A stretch of 64,000 nucleotides of DNA from Sternotherus odoratus. Taxonomy: Eukaryota; Chordata; Testudines; Kinosternidae. The notes below the pieces were generated by a model. The model did not search any database and was not told the origin of the DNA. It saw nothing but the letters and a program-made list of their open reading frames with translations. Location: positions 310,001-374,000 of the forward strand of contig JAVMKO010000206.1 in assembly GCA_032164245.1 (NCBI GenBank), written 5' to 3'. Made by a program: the position numbers and the translations under genes. Of this stretch, positions 1 to 10,675 are shown one piece after another (position 1 is the first letter of the stretch; every line of letters begins with the position of its first letter).

Positions 1-1138
1 CCAATGCCTAGTCACTGCAGCTCCTCTCTGTCTGACATAACCTACTGAGGGGCTGTAGGAGACTTAATTCATTGAACTGTTTTAGATTAACCGCCCCCTC
101 AGAAACAAAGAATCTCTCACCAGTGCATCTGACGGCAGAAAGTCTCCATAGTAGTTACACATTTGTCTTATCTGCTGCTGGGGATCCCTGAATTCCCTGA
201 TTCCCTACATTACACTGATCACTTCACCCTTTAGCTTTGGTCTTGTGCAGATGCCTGTCATTGTGCTAGTTAATTTTTATTTTAACAACAAATACTCCTT
301 GAAAATGTGCAGCAGGAAATACTTGCTAGTAATTTAGCAATGACTGTTTCTGGTATTGCACTTGCTATGGTTGTTTTTTTTCTGTGATTGCTAATTTGGA
401 ACTTTTAATTCTAACTTTTTCTTATTTTCAGAGCAGAGGTTTATTCTCTTGGCTCGTCTGACTTCAAGTGGGACTGAACTTCTAGCCTGGTCTCAAAACT
501 TTGTTTTCATTCCATTAGGGTTACCAAATTAGCTCCACCCCACAACCCCATCCATCCAACCCCCCTCCCTGTCCCTTGACTGCCCCTCCAAAAATTCCCT
601 GCCCCATCTCTAACCCCTGCCCCCCCTTACTGTGCAGCTCAAAACTGTGTTTAGGGCTCTGAGCTCAGCCAGACATGCTGCCATGCTCCCCAGCTCAAGG
701 CACAGCTTGGTCCCACATGCTGGGCAGCAGGGGAGCGGCAGAGCCCGGCTCTGAGAATGGAGGGGAAAGAGGAGGTTGGAGGAGGGCGAGTAGAGGCATT
801 GCTGCTACAGCTGCGGGAAGCTATGGGAGAGAGCCCAAACCCGTGCTCTGCTCATGTATCCTGAGGAACTGATCAAATTGTTTTTTTAACCCATTTATAG
901 TTTTGGTCATGACGTCATGACCACACATCGACAACCTCAAGAGAGCTTGACAAGCACCCGAATTGTGAGAACAGGAGTTATACACCCTGAGGGCAAGAAA
1001 TGGTAATAAAGACAAGAGATTTTGTTTTTGTGTCTCCTTCTTCCTGAGCATTTAGGGTGCAAGAAGGCCACTGCCACAATATCTGGGGCATAAGCACCAG
1101 GCTGAATCTTGGCTTCTCCTCTTGTTACAAGATTTTCA
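1..1138. other. Intergenic, no gene recognised
   Basis: I see no coding exon, tRNA or transposon end that I can defend here. Short open frames lack start context and splice signals. The only distinct site is the 18-bp palindrome at 905-922. Confidence 0.5.
905..922. promoter_or_regulatory. Perfect 18-bp palindrome with a CRE core
   Basis: GGTCATGACGTCATGACC reads the same on both strands and contains TGACGTCA (910-917), the full consensus for CREB/ATF dimers. No promoter or exon is evident nearby, so a regulatory role is inference. Confidence 0.3.
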
Positions 1139-1202
1139 CAACCATGAAGGGACTCAAACCCTCACTCTCCTGACTATAAGTCAGATGCCTTATCCACTAG
1201 GC
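1139..1202 (-). pseudogene. tRNA-Arg-derived sequence, 3' part, split by a hAT insertion
   Basis: The minus strand reads as a tRNA body: D-arm TGGCCTAGTGG, anticodon arm, variable region and T-arm GGGTTTGAGTCCC. It resembles vertebrate tRNA-Arg (TCG/CCG type), but the anticodon loop CTTATAG now reads TAT. The acceptor 3' strand is at 1140-1146. The first nine nucleotides of the tRNA lie at 4383-4391, beyond the inserted element. Removing the element and one target duplication leaves 73 nt, the normal tRNA length. I call it a pseudogene because of the changed anticodon, mismatches in the acceptor stem and the insertion. Confidence 0.7.
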
Positions 1203-1369
1203 CAGGGGTCTCCAAACTTTTCAGCCCGAGGGCCGCATTAACTATCAAATAGCAGTTCGGGGGCCGACAACACACTCGAGGTCCAAATAAAAAAGAATCA
1301 AAACATGGATGTTGTTTTTAATTATTTATTTAATATTATTTTATTCAGTTATTATTTAATAACACATTG

Positions 1370-1612
1370 ATACACTACACATGAACACCTGTTCACTACA
1401 CATGAACACTACACCTGAACACTACACCTGTTCACTACACATGAACAACTGAACACTACACATGAACACTACACCTGAACACCTGTTCACTACACATGAA
1501 CACTACACATGAACACCTGTTCACTACACATGAACACTACACATGAACACCTGTTCACTACACATGAACACTACACATGAACACCTGTTCACTACACATG
1601 AACACTACACAT
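1370..1612. repeat. Minisatellite with ACACATGAACAC-type units
   Basis: Short units related to CACTACACATGAACA and CACCTGTT alternate irregularly, giving a higher-order period of about 30-36 bp. It is the leftmost of three arrays in the hAT element. Confidence 0.8.
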
Positions 1613-1866
1613 CAACCCCCCAACTGACCCACCCAGCCAGGTCTCTCCCCCCAAAACCTCCTTTCCTCCAACCCCCAACTGACCCACCCAGCCAGGTCTC
1701 TCCCCCAAAAACCTCCTTTCCTCCAACCCCCCCCCAACTGACCCACCCAGCCAGGTCTCTCCCCCCAAAACCTCCTTTCCTCCAAACCCCCCCCCCCCCC
1801 AAATGACCCACCCAGCCAGGTCTCTCCCCCCCCCCAAACCTCCTTTCCTCCAACCCCCCCCCCCAA
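1613..1866. repeat. Minisatellite, about 60-bp unit
   Basis: Four or five copies of a unit containing ACTGACCCACCCAGCCAGG, followed by a C-tract and CCTCCTTTCCTCCA. The unit resembles the next array (ACCC/GGTCTCT core) and may be ancestral to it. Confidence 0.8.
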
Positions 1867-4172
1867 CTGACCCGCTCAACCCGGTCTCTTCCCCCCCCCC
1901 CCCCGACCCGCTCAACCCGGTCTCTTCCCCCCCCCCCCGACCCGCTCAACCCGGTCTCTTCCCCCCCCCCCCGACCCGCTCAACCCGGTCTCTTCCCCCC
2001 CCCCCCCGACCCGCTCAACCCGGTCTCTTCCCCCCCCCCCCGACCCGCTCAACCCGGTCTCTTCCCCCCCCCCCCCGACCCGCTCAACCCGGTCTCTTCC
2101 CCCCCCCCCCCCCCGACCCGCTCAACCCGGTCTCTTCCCCCCCCCCCCCCGACCCGCTCAAACCCGGTCTCTTCCCCCCCCCCCCCCGACCCGCTCAACC
2201 CGGTCTCTTCCCCCCCCCCCCCCGACCCGCTCAACCCGGTCTCTTCCCCCCCAACCCGCTCAAACCGGTCTCTTCCCCCCCCCCCCCGACCCGCTCAACC
2301 CTCCCCCGGTCTCTTCCCCCCCCCCCCCGACCCGCTCAACCCGGTCTCTTCCCCCCCCCCCCGACCCGCTCAACCCGGTCTCTTCCCCCCCCCCCCGACC
2401 CGCTCAACCCGGTCTCTTCCCCCCCCCCCCCCGCTCAACCCGGTCTCTTCCCCCCCCCCCCCCGACCCCGCTCAACCCGGTCTCTTCCCCCCCCCCCCCC
2501 CGACCCCGCTCAACCCGGTCTCTTCCCCCCGACCCGCTCAACCCGGTCTCTTCCCCCCCGACCCGCTCAACCCGGTCTCTTCCCCCCCCCCCCCCGACCC
2601 GCTCAACCCGGTCTCTTCCCCCCCCCCCCCCGACCCGCTCAACCCGGTCTCTTCCCCCCCCCCCCCCGACCCGCTCAAACCCGGTCTCTTCCCCCCCCCC
2701 CGACCCGCTCAACCCGGTCTCTTCCCCCCCCCCCCGACCCGCTCAACCCGGTCTCTTCCCCCCCCCCCCGACCCGCTCAACCCGGTCTCTTCCCCCCCCC
2801 CCCCGACCCGCTCAACCCGGTCTCTTCCCCCCCCCCCCCCCGACCCGCTCAACCCGGTCTCTTCCCCCCCCCCCCCGACCCGCTCAACCCGGTCTCTTCC
2901 CCCCCCCCCGACCCGCTCAACCCGGTCTCTTCCCCCCCCCCCCCGACCCGCTCAACCCGGTCTCTTCCCCCCCCCCCCCACCGACCCGCTCAACCCGGTC
3001 TCTTCCCCCCCCCCCCCCGACCCGCTCAACCCGGTCTCTTCCCCCCCCCCCCACCCGCTCAACCCGGTCTCCCGCGTCGGTCCCCCCCGACCCGCTCAAC
3101 CCGGTCTCTTCCCCCCCCCCCCCGACCCGCTCAACCCGGTCTCTTCCCCCCCCCCCCCGACCCGCTCAACCCGGTCTCTTCCCCCCCCCCCACCCGCTCA
3201 ACCCGGTCTCTTCCCCCCCCCCCGACCCGCTCAACCGGTCTCTTCCCCCCCCCCCCCGACCCGCTCAACCCGGTCTCTTCCCCCCCCCCCCGACCCGCTC
3301 AACCCGGTCTCTTCCCCCCCCCCCCGACCCGCTCAACCCGGTCTCTTCCCCCCCCCCCCCGACCCGCTCAACCCGGTCTCTTCCCCCCCCCCCCCGACCC
3401 GCTCAACCCGGTCTCTTCCCCCCCCCCCCGACCCGCTCAACCCGGTCTCTTCCCCCCCCCCCCCGACCCGCTCAACCCGGTCTCTTCCCCCCCCCCCGAC
3501 CCGCTCAACCCGGTCTCTTCCCCCCCCGCCCGCTCACCGTCTCTCCCCCCCCCCGACCCGCTCAACCCGGTCTCTTCCCCCCCCCCCCGACCCGCTCAAC
3601 CCGGTCTCTTCCCCCCCCCCCCGACCCGCTCAACCCGGTCTCTTCCCCCCCCCCCGACCCGCTCAACCCGGTCTCTTCCCCCCCCCCCCCGACCCGCTCA
3701 ACCCGGTCTCTTCCCCCCCCCCCCCCGACCCGCTCAACCCGGTCTCTTCCCCCCCCCCCCCGACCCGCTCAACCCGGTCTCTTCCCCCCCCCCCACCCGC
3801 TCAACCCGGTCTCTTCCCCCCCCCCCGACCCGCTCTCTTCCCCCCCCCCCCCCGACCCGCTCAACCCGGTCTCTTCCCCCCCCCCCCCGACCCGCTCAAC
3901 CCGGTCTCTTCCCCCCCCCGACCCGCTCAACCCGGTCTCTCCCCCCCCCCCGACCCGCTCAACCCGGTCTCTCCCCCCCCCCCGACCCGCTCAACCCGGT
4001 CTCTCCCCCCCCCCCGACCCGCTCAACCCGGTCTCTCCCCCCCCCCGACCCGCTCAACCCGGTCTCTCCCCCCCCCCCGACCCGCTCAACCCGGTCTCTT
4101 CCCCCCCCCCCCCGACCCGCTCAACCCGGTCTCTTCCCCCCCCCCCCGACCCGCTCAACCCGGTCTCTCCCC
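1867..4172. repeat. C-tract minisatellite, about 30-bp unit, roughly 75 copies
   Basis: The unit is GACCCGCTCAACCCGGTCTC followed by TT and 7-14 cytosines. The core is nearly invariant while the C-tract length varies, which suggests slippage plus recent homogenisation. The minus strand has repeated G-runs with G-quadruplex potential. Confidence 0.95.
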
Positions 4173-4382
4173 ACAGACCGTTTCGCCGCCTGGCAGTGGG
4201 TGGCGGTGCGGCGCGTCCCGGCCCCAGCTCTGAGCCGTCCCTGGCCGGCGGCGGCAGCCGCGGAGCACGCGGCGCGTCCCGGCCCCGTGGCTGGTTCCCG
4301 ACCCCTGCCGCGGGCCGGATGAGAGGGCCTCGCGGGCCGCATCTGGCCCGCGGGCCGTAGTTTGGAGACCCCTGCACTAGGC

Positions 4383-4391
4383 CATACAGTT
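4383..4391 (-). pseudogene. 5' end of the split tRNA-Arg-like sequence
   Basis: These nine bases hold the 5' acceptor strand (AACTGTA on the minus strand) and the two following bases of the tRNA-like sequence at 1139-1202. The acceptor strands pair imperfectly. The two parts are separated by the hAT element at 1203-4374. Confidence 0.6.
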
Positions 4392-4619
4392 ATGCACGAT
4401 TGTCTCACAGATATCTGGTTTGGAACAGTCACCTGTCATCTTGCAATGACCTCTGAGCCCTTTTTCCCTGCCAGCTTGGAACTCCAGAACCCTACCTCCG
4501 CATGGAGCCAGACATGTTCCTCCCTCCCCCGGAGCACACTGATGCTGTGAGCTCCCACAGGGCAGGAAATTTGGCTCTGAAAGAAGCCAAACACGCTGCT
4601 AGGAGCCTCATCATAAGAG

Positions 4620-4888
4620 GGCTGGGTCAGGGGGTTGGATAAGGGGCAATCAGAGAAAAAGGGGGGTTGGGTGGGGGGAGTCTCTGGATGGGGTTGTCAG
4701 TGAACATGGAGAAGGGGGGTGGATGGCTTGGGGGTTTGGAGGGGGCAGTCAGGGTGTTGGAAGTGGGAGGGGGCTGGATAGGTGAAAGGGGTAGGCTTTT
4801 GGGGGAGGCACAGCCTTCCCTACCCAGACCTCTGCACAATTTTAGAACCCCGATGTGACCCTCGGGCCAAAACGTTTGCCCACCCGTG
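4620..4888. mobile_element. Partial hAT end
   Basis: On the minus strand the sequence begins CACGGGTGGGCAAACG at 4888, a hAT-type terminus, and is followed by a C-rich interior. The same terminus occurs at 43593. No matching second end or target duplication was found, so the left boundary is approximate. Confidence 0.45.
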
Positions 4889-6727
4889 CTGTAAGACCTC
4901 ATTCTTCATTACCCATGGGTCGGCCCATAGATACACAGGAATGCTTGCAGGTAAATAGACCGTCCAAAACCAACTGTCCTAGTCAATGGGACCCATCAAG
5001 AGTCTAAGCCCCCATTTTTGGTGGACACGTTGCAGACTTCCAATAGGACTCAGAGTTCTACTGCCGATTTCTAGCTTCAGATACAGGAAGGATCCGGGCA
5101 TACCCATAGGATGAACACACTCAGTAGATAAGCTTTCTAATGATCATTTACCACAGCCCTTTCCATAGAGCATATTCCAGTTACATCATATTTACGTTTA
5201 TAAGCCTGTTTTCATGAGCATGGAGCGGAACACCAGAGCAGTCACAGGGGAAAAGCCTCTCCAAGAACTTCTTGAGAAAAGGCAGAAACTCTGTTTTTCA
5301 GGTCAGCTCCTGAGGTGGGCAGAGACATTCTGGGCACAAGAAGTAGATTCCCAGTGAGATGTGCAGGCTGTGGGAGGGAGTTTGGGATGGGAAAGGGTGT
5401 GGAGGGAAGGACTGGAGGCCACATGGATCAAGCAGACAGAAAACTGCTCAGCTCCGCTGCACAGCTGGTGGTGAGGGGGAGCCCTGGGCTGTCTTAAATG
5501 GCCTGGGAGATGCATGGGGGTGCACCCCCACCCCCTGCCACAGCCTGGAAGCAGCACCCAAACTCCATCCCAGAGCCCGCACCTCAGACTTCATCCCCCT
5601 TCCAGAACCCAACCTCTGCACCCCAATCCTCTGGCCCCACCCAGGGCCTGCACCCCAGACCTCCTCCCCCACCCAAACTCCCTCCCAGAATCTTAGGCAG
5701 GTGGGGGCAGAATTTCAGGGAGTTCTGGGCAGCAGCATCATTTCTACAAACATGTCACCCCTGCCTAGAGGCTCTTCCAGAAAAACACAGGGAGCCGATA
5801 GGAACTCTTCCCTACAAGCCCAGGGAGGGGTTTTGATAACACCTCACACGAGCTGGCCGGAGTTAGATTTAATGCAATGGGGCCCTCAGCTTTGCCTGCT
5901 CCCCAGCCTTGCTCTCTTGAGGCTCTTAGGTAGGAAATGTCTCTTCCTGTCTTTGAGCTTTAGTAGAACAGGAAGAGAGGAGAAATTGACACTTTCATCA
6001 TCCTCTGGGAGGGAGAGAGAATTTTCTCCTCTTCTAGTCTAGCCTAGCTAAAAAAGGGAACGATAACCCTTCAGGAGCAGACTGTCCCCTTCAGTGATCT
6101 GTAGCTTCTCTACTTCTCCCTATATTGGCTCCACCTCTGCATTGGACATATAAATACTTGTGTATCATATGCTTCGCAGCCCTCTTTATTGTTATGGGGA
6201 TTGTTTCAGACTGCAGCCGGAGTCAGTTTGCTGCCCATCGAGTGGATCACACTGTATTTATTTCTTGGATATTTCTCTAAATCCCCGTTACTGTATTTGT
6301 GATGATTTACAAAAAGAAGTCTGAGAGTAAAACAAGATGACAATAAACCTTTTTTTTTAAAAAAAAAATCCATGTCCTAAATGTATAATATTGGAAATTG
6401 TCTTGTTTTCTGTTTCTCTTTTATATCAATTTACTGTCCTAAAAATACCAATGGAATAGTAAGGCTATTTGTAGCTCAGAGTTTGCATTAACATGATTTG
6501 AAGACAAGTAAGATGTTGAGTGTTCAAAAAATGTTTTGGGAAAAACGTTATTTAAAAAGAGGAAAGTGATGTTGTATGTTAAAAGGGAGGTTAGAGATTG
6601 CCAGTTATTATGTTCTGATTCCTCATACCCTCTACCCTGCCTAGCCAGGAAAGTAGCAGAAATGTCATCATCAGTCAACAGATTTCTCTGACATGAAAAG
6701 GGGACAAGAGGCTGTCTGTAGATAAGA
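4889..6727. other. Intergenic; contains a block paralogous to 45.6 kb
   Basis: No exon recognised. About 5700-5900 resembles 45580-45860 (shared GATAGGA, CAGGGAGGGG and AATGGGGC blocks in the same order). An AATAAA-like site and an A/T-tract occur near 6340-6370, but I cannot link them to a transcript. Confidence 0.4.
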
Positions 6728-6838
6728 ACATAAGGACAGCCATCCTGCGTCAGTCCAAAGGTCCATCCAGCCCAGTGTCCTGTCTACTGACAGTGGTCAA
6801 TGCCAGGTGCCCCAGAGTGAGCGAACCTAACAGGTGAT
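6728..6838. repeat. Interspersed repeat common in turtles and crocodilians
   Basis: It contains AACATAAGGACAGCCAT, then CAGTCCAAAGGTCCATCCAG and a ...CAATGCCAGGTGCC... block, a familiar dispersed repeat of sauropsid genomes, probably CR1-derived. The family label is from memory. Confidence 0.55.
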
Positions 6839-7085
6839 CATTAGTTGGCTCAACATAAACAAAAATGAGGGGGAAACTGGTGGCTGGGAGTTAAATATTC
6901 AGAACAGAGGGTTGGGATTGCACTACCCTCAGATTTGTTATGTAGCTAGCAGTCTCCCAAATGATGGTCTATTCCTTCCCTCCAAATACAGGCTGAACCT
7001 CTCCTTTGAACTCAAAGTTCCAGGAATGGGGCAAAAATGAGAAAGAAAACATAGAAACTATGGATGTATTTGACAAAGGAGTAGG

Positions 7086-7158
7086 TGTTTCTGCCTGGTT
7101 TTGAACCAGGGACCTCTTGCGTGTTAGGCAAGTGTGATAACCACTACACTACAGAAAC
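7086..7158 (-). tRNA. tRNA-Val (AAC)
   Basis: A 73-nt cloverleaf on the minus strand. The acceptor stem GTTTCTG/CAGAAAC is perfectly paired, the anticodon stem CTTGC/GCAAG is perfect around loop CTAACAC (anticodon AAC), and the T-stem CCTGG/CCAGG is perfect with loop TTCAAAA. Internal A- and B-box promoter elements are recognisable. It decodes GUU valine codons. There is no strong T-run immediately downstream on the minus strand; the first TTTT lies about 40 bp on. Probably functional. Confidence 0.9.
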
Positions 7159-7634
7159 CACATACTACCACCTATGGCAGGCTGGGAGATGTAGTCTTAC
7201 TATAGAGCCTGCAGTCAATCAGGAAGTGGAGGGGTGTGAAATTATATGTTGCTAAGGGTGAAATGGGAAAAAGGACAGAGAAGGCTCTGTGGTGTCAGAG
7301 CTGGGAAGGGGATAATGAGGAAGGAAATTAGAATAATTACTTGCTGGAAGTTTACCTCAATAAACATTGAAATATTTGCACCTTTGAACGTGTCTCCCAT
7401 TAGGTGAGGGGATAGTGAGTTAGAATGAGGAGGAGAAACTCCAGCAGGAATATGCTGAACCAAAGGGAATGAGTCCAGGAGTTGTGCACTCCCAGAAAAA
7501 GTAAAATGAAAAAGGCAGGAGAACTCAGAGACTCACACCAGCGTGTGTTGTGGAAGCTGGTCTGAGGAAACAACTGGACGTGATCACTCAGTGAGAACAG
7601 AAGGAGAGTGTCATAAAATACTACTATTAAGTGC

Positions 7635-7716
7635 TTAGTTGTGGCTCAGTGGTTAAAGTGATGGACTTGAAATCCATTGGGGCTTCCCTGCACAGGTTCG
7701 AATCCTGTCAACTACA
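7635..7716 (+). tRNA. tRNA-Ser (TGA)
   Basis: An 82-nt serine-type tRNA with a long variable arm. The anticodon stem ATGGA/TCCAT flanks loop CTTGAAA (anticodon TGA), and the B-box GGTTCGAATCC matches consensus. The acceptor pairs except at 1:72 (T versus C), which could reduce processing. It may be functional or mildly decayed; it is the best preserved of four related copies in the window. Confidence 0.8.
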
Positions 7717-8026
7717 GAGAAGCTTGTGGTTCTTTAGTTCCAGTCCTTGAGCATCCTTTGTGTGAAGACCTAGGTCTTGTCTCACTCTCAGGCTATGTCT
7801 ACACTACAGAGTTCTGCTGCTTTAGTTGAAGTATTTTAATTCAACACTAACCTCCTTGTGTCATCACAGACTGCATCCCCTCTAGCAACTCTTGGATCAC
7901 CCCAGAGAGCAGTTGACCGAGGGCAGCTATTGCACTGTGCAACTGGCCGCAGGGTGCTTTGGGAAGGGTTTGCAATGGCTCATGGTCATGATGCAGGTTT
8001 CTCTATCCCATTCTTCCATGGGCATC

Positions 8027-8539
8027 TGTTAGGACCGGAAGATATTGTGACGGGCAATCTCTAGGAAGTGCAGTTGCGTTTCTAAGTCAACTCCAGGAGA
8101 GTGCATAATGGTGGTATTATCTGAGAATGACCTTGCTGTTATCTGTGTGTTTGGGAACCAGTTCCCAGCTGCATGAGTGTTTACCCCGTCTGTGTGAGAA
8201 TGAATGCGTGGGAAACCAAATGGGGAAACTAAGGCAGGACTGCGTAACCAACAAGTATGTAACCAATCAGCTTGTTGCTTGCTATTAATGAGATGAGTAT
8301 GTATGAGATGCAAATGAGCATGGGTATATCTGTGCTGACACACCTCTTTGGGTTGGGCTTCCTCTTTGGGCTTCTCTGAACACCGCCCGAGCGTGTCAGT
8401 CATCTTGTATTGCGGCCATGCTGGCAGATAAGCCCCCCAGCACGGAATGCCGCCCCCTCCAATAAACTCACCACTTTCCAACTAGCCACCTGTGTGAGGC
8501 CTCGTCTCTCCCAGCAACAAGATAAGCCCCCCTGCAACA
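8027..8539 (+). mobile_element. Solo LTR of an endogenous retrovirus
   Basis: It begins TGTTAGG and ends CAACA, with a 5-bp target duplication GCATC (8022-8026 and 8540-8544). AATAAA at about 8461 is placed as expected for a retroviral R/U5 polyadenylation signal. The paralogous block at 36371-36385 keeps the uninterrupted site, confirming both borders. No internal viral region remains, so LTR-LTR recombination is inferred. Confidence 0.88.
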
Positions 8540-9094
8540 GCATCCTACTAGATTTCCACTGGCTTTTCATCTGAAGTGTATGTGGCAGTACAGAAAACAC
8601 ATGAGAGTGTATGTGCAGGGAGAGACAGTGAGTGTGTGTGAGTTGGGGAAGAGTGAGTGCACCAACATTGTCTGTGGAGCTAGGAGATTTTACAGGAAGT
8701 TTTTTACTGAAGTCTGTTGTAATTCTGACTCCTCTGTGTCAACAAAGACTGCCCACACTATTAGCAATTGAAGTAACCATTCACCACAGGGGGACCGTAA
8801 ATAAAGGATTTGCATCTCATCCCTGAAGACATCTCAGACTTCATGTGCCCAGAAAGTATGAACAAGACATTTACAATTCAACTGAAAGAGGCTTTGAATC
8901 TCCTGGACATGGGACTGTTTTCTCTACACACAAGTGAGGGGAGGAATCCTCAAAGAGAGGGGGAGGGTGTGACCTTATGAGTGTGATATAGAATCTCATT
9001 GACAGGGGACAGGGCCAGAAAGAGTTAATGAACTCACCAACTGACCTGTCAGATGGCCCAAGTTTAAAGATTGCTTAGAAGGATATGTAAATTA

Positions 9095-9282
9095 CAGTGG
9101 AACCCCGCAATACCACTCCCCGCTATAGCGCGAATCCGCTTATAGCGCGGGGTGCGTGTGGCTCCCGATGGCGGCGCCGCGCGGCACTTTGATGTGCCAC
9201 GACCGTGCAATAGCATGACCCTGTATTACTGCGAATGGGTATTTTTGGCTCCCGATCGTCGCGGTATTGCGGGGTCCGACTG
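9095..9282. mobile_element. MITE with TA duplication, pogo/Tigger-like
   Basis: Ends CAGTGGAACCCCGC and GCGGGGTCCGACTG are near-complementary and flanked by TA on both sides, typical of Tc1/mariner-pogo transposition. At 188 bp it has no coding capacity. A second copy in opposite orientation lies at 9411-9599. Confidence 0.8.
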
Positions 9283-9410
9283 TACTAGTGCTTTGAAATG
9301 CAGCCGGCATTGTTAGAGAGAGAAGAGTAAATGTTTGGTCGGGTCACCCCAAATTAAAACAGGTGACCTGTCATGAATTCCACTACCTATTGCTTACTGG
9401 AACATTACTA

Positions 9411-9599
9411 CAGTCGGACCCCGCAGTACCGCGATGATCACGAGCCATAAAATCCCGATCACGGTAAACGTGGGGTCGCGCTACTGTGGGGTTGCGCGGT
9501 ATCATAGTGCCATGTGCTGCTGCCATCGGGAGCCCAGCGCGCCCTGCGCTATAAGCAGAATCATGCTATAGCTGGGCGTGGTATTTCGGGGCTCCACTG
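9411..9599. mobile_element. MITE of the same family, inverted
   Basis: It starts CAGTCGGACCCCGC and ends GGGGCTCCACTG, flanked by TA. Relative to 9095-9282 the two ends are swapped, so the copies are inverted and 128 bp apart. Confidence 0.8.
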
Positions 9600-9660
9600 T
9601 ACATGTAGTGGATCATATACATGGAGCAATGTTCCACTAAGGTACCATATATAAGTCAAT

Positions 9661-9838
9661 AAGATGAGGAAGACTTTTTAGCACCTTAAGACTAACCAGT
9701 TTATTTCAGCAAAAGCTTTTGTGGAAGTGGGCTATGGGCCACAAAAGCTTTTGCTGAAATAAACTGGTTAGTTTCTAAGGTGCTACAAAGTCTTCCTCGT
9801 CTTATTCATGGATACAGACTAACATGGCCACTAATCTT
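9661..9838. repeat. Fold-back (palindromic) interspersed element
   Basis: Arms 9661-9724 and 9739-9803 are near-perfect inverted repeats of about 64 bp with a 14-bp loop, followed by a tail with ATACAGACTAACATGG. The arm contains AATAAACTGGTTAGT, a motif very common in turtle genomes. A second copy with the same design is at 21568-21750. Confidence 0.8.
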
Positions 9839-10035
9839 AAACCATACATAAGTCAGTTACACTGACCTAATTTTGTAGCATAGACCTGACCAAAGAATCA
9901 CACCCACCCCTTGGGAGTGAAACATCCCCTGCTCCTCTGCTGTACAGAATCCAAACACAAGCAAAGCCTGTCAGGTCCCGGTGCAGGTTGGCAAGGAGTC
10001 AGGTGTGGGCAGAGATAAGGCTCTGTGCTGTACCA

Positions 10036-10109
10036 GGTACCATGGCTTAGCTGGCTAAAGCCCCTGTCTTGTAAACAGGCGATCCTGGGTTCAACTCCCA
10101 GTGGTGCCT
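10036..10109 (+). tRNA. tRNA-Thr (TGT)
   Basis: A 74-nt cloverleaf. Acceptor GGTACCA/TGGTGCC pairs fully with one G-T wobble. Anticodon stem CCTGT/ACAGG has loop CTTGTAA (anticodon TGT), and T-stem CTGGG/CCCAG is perfect. A-box TGGCTTAGCTGG and B-box GGTTCAACTCC are present. It decodes ACA threonine codons. The T-run downstream is weak. Confidence 0.9.
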
Positions 10110-10394
10110 TGTTGTCTGGCTTCTGGGGCACCTGGTATTGGCTTTTGGGGTACCCGTTATGGGCTACCCTCAGAAAAGAAGGTACTGAGCTAGCTGGTTA
10201 AGCACTTCTGAACCTGGATATTGCAGAGGCTCAACCCTTCAGTTCACAAACCATGGGGCTGGTGATAGGACGTCTACCAACCCTGGGCTTACAGTGCAAT
10301 GGAGTCAGACCCTTAGAGTGCCTCTCTACTGGGATAAAAGGCCTGGCTGGCCGGGATCATCCGGGGATCAGGTTGTGGTGCTAAAAACTGCATT

Positions 10395-10675
10395 ATAGAC
10401 ATTTATGCTCAGGCTGTAGCCTGGGCTCAGAGACCCTCACCCCTGGTGGGCTTTCAGAGGCTGGGCTGAAGTTCCAGCTTCTACACTAGAGCTTTATAGC
10501 CCTGCAGCACAAGCCTGCATCAGCTGACCCCAGCTTTGAGACAAGACCCTTGGGTGTGTTCATGGCTATGTAGATGTACGGTTAGCCTATGTCTACACTG
10601 CAATAAATCACCCCTGGCTGGCCCAGGTCAGCTAACTCAGGCTCACAGGGCTGTAAAGTTGGTGGGTAGGGAGTT
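10395..10675. mobile_element. Probable MITE fragments
   Basis: Blocks such as CTATGTCTACACTGCAATAA and TGGCTGGCCCAGGTCAGCTA match a miniature element family with ends reading TGTCTACACTGCAAT, also present at 14950-15225. Two partial copies in opposite orientation seem to abut. Borders are approximate. Confidence 0.4.

Larger units (their letters stand above)
1203..4374. mobile_element. Non-autonomous hAT element carrying minisatellites
   Basis: Terminal inverted repeats CAGGGGTCTCCAAAC (1203) and GTTTGGAGACCCCTG (ends 4374) are perfect complements. They are flanked by an exact 8-bp duplication CACTAGGC (1195-1202 and 4375-4382), which is diagnostic of hAT transposition. No transposase is present. 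Short unique ends flank an interior made almost wholly of three successive tandem arrays. The G+C-rich right end (about 4175-4374) is unique sequence. The long open frame crossing it is a by-product of a repeat unit whose length is near a multiple of three. Confidence 0.9.
7530..8750 (+). repeat. Duplicated tRNA-Ser block, copy 1
   Basis: This block has tRNA-Ser with about 100 bp of shared 5' flank (GTGGAAGCTGGTCTGAGGAA, GATCACTCAGTGAGAA) and a long shared 3' flank. It is paralogous to 35772-36500 and, for the 5' part, to 43597-43900 and 49093-49270. A solo LTR at 8027-8539 interrupts the 3' flank only in this copy. Confidence 0.75.

Noticed and set aside
1803..4322. 839-residue proline-rich open frame
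   Set aside because: It lies wholly in C-tract minisatellite; variants of the same repeat are open in several frames and there is no start or splice context.
10188..10252. Possible second Thr-like tRNA after tRNA-Thr
   Set aside because: CTAGCTGGTTAAGC resembles an A-box, but no T-arm or acceptor pairing exists.
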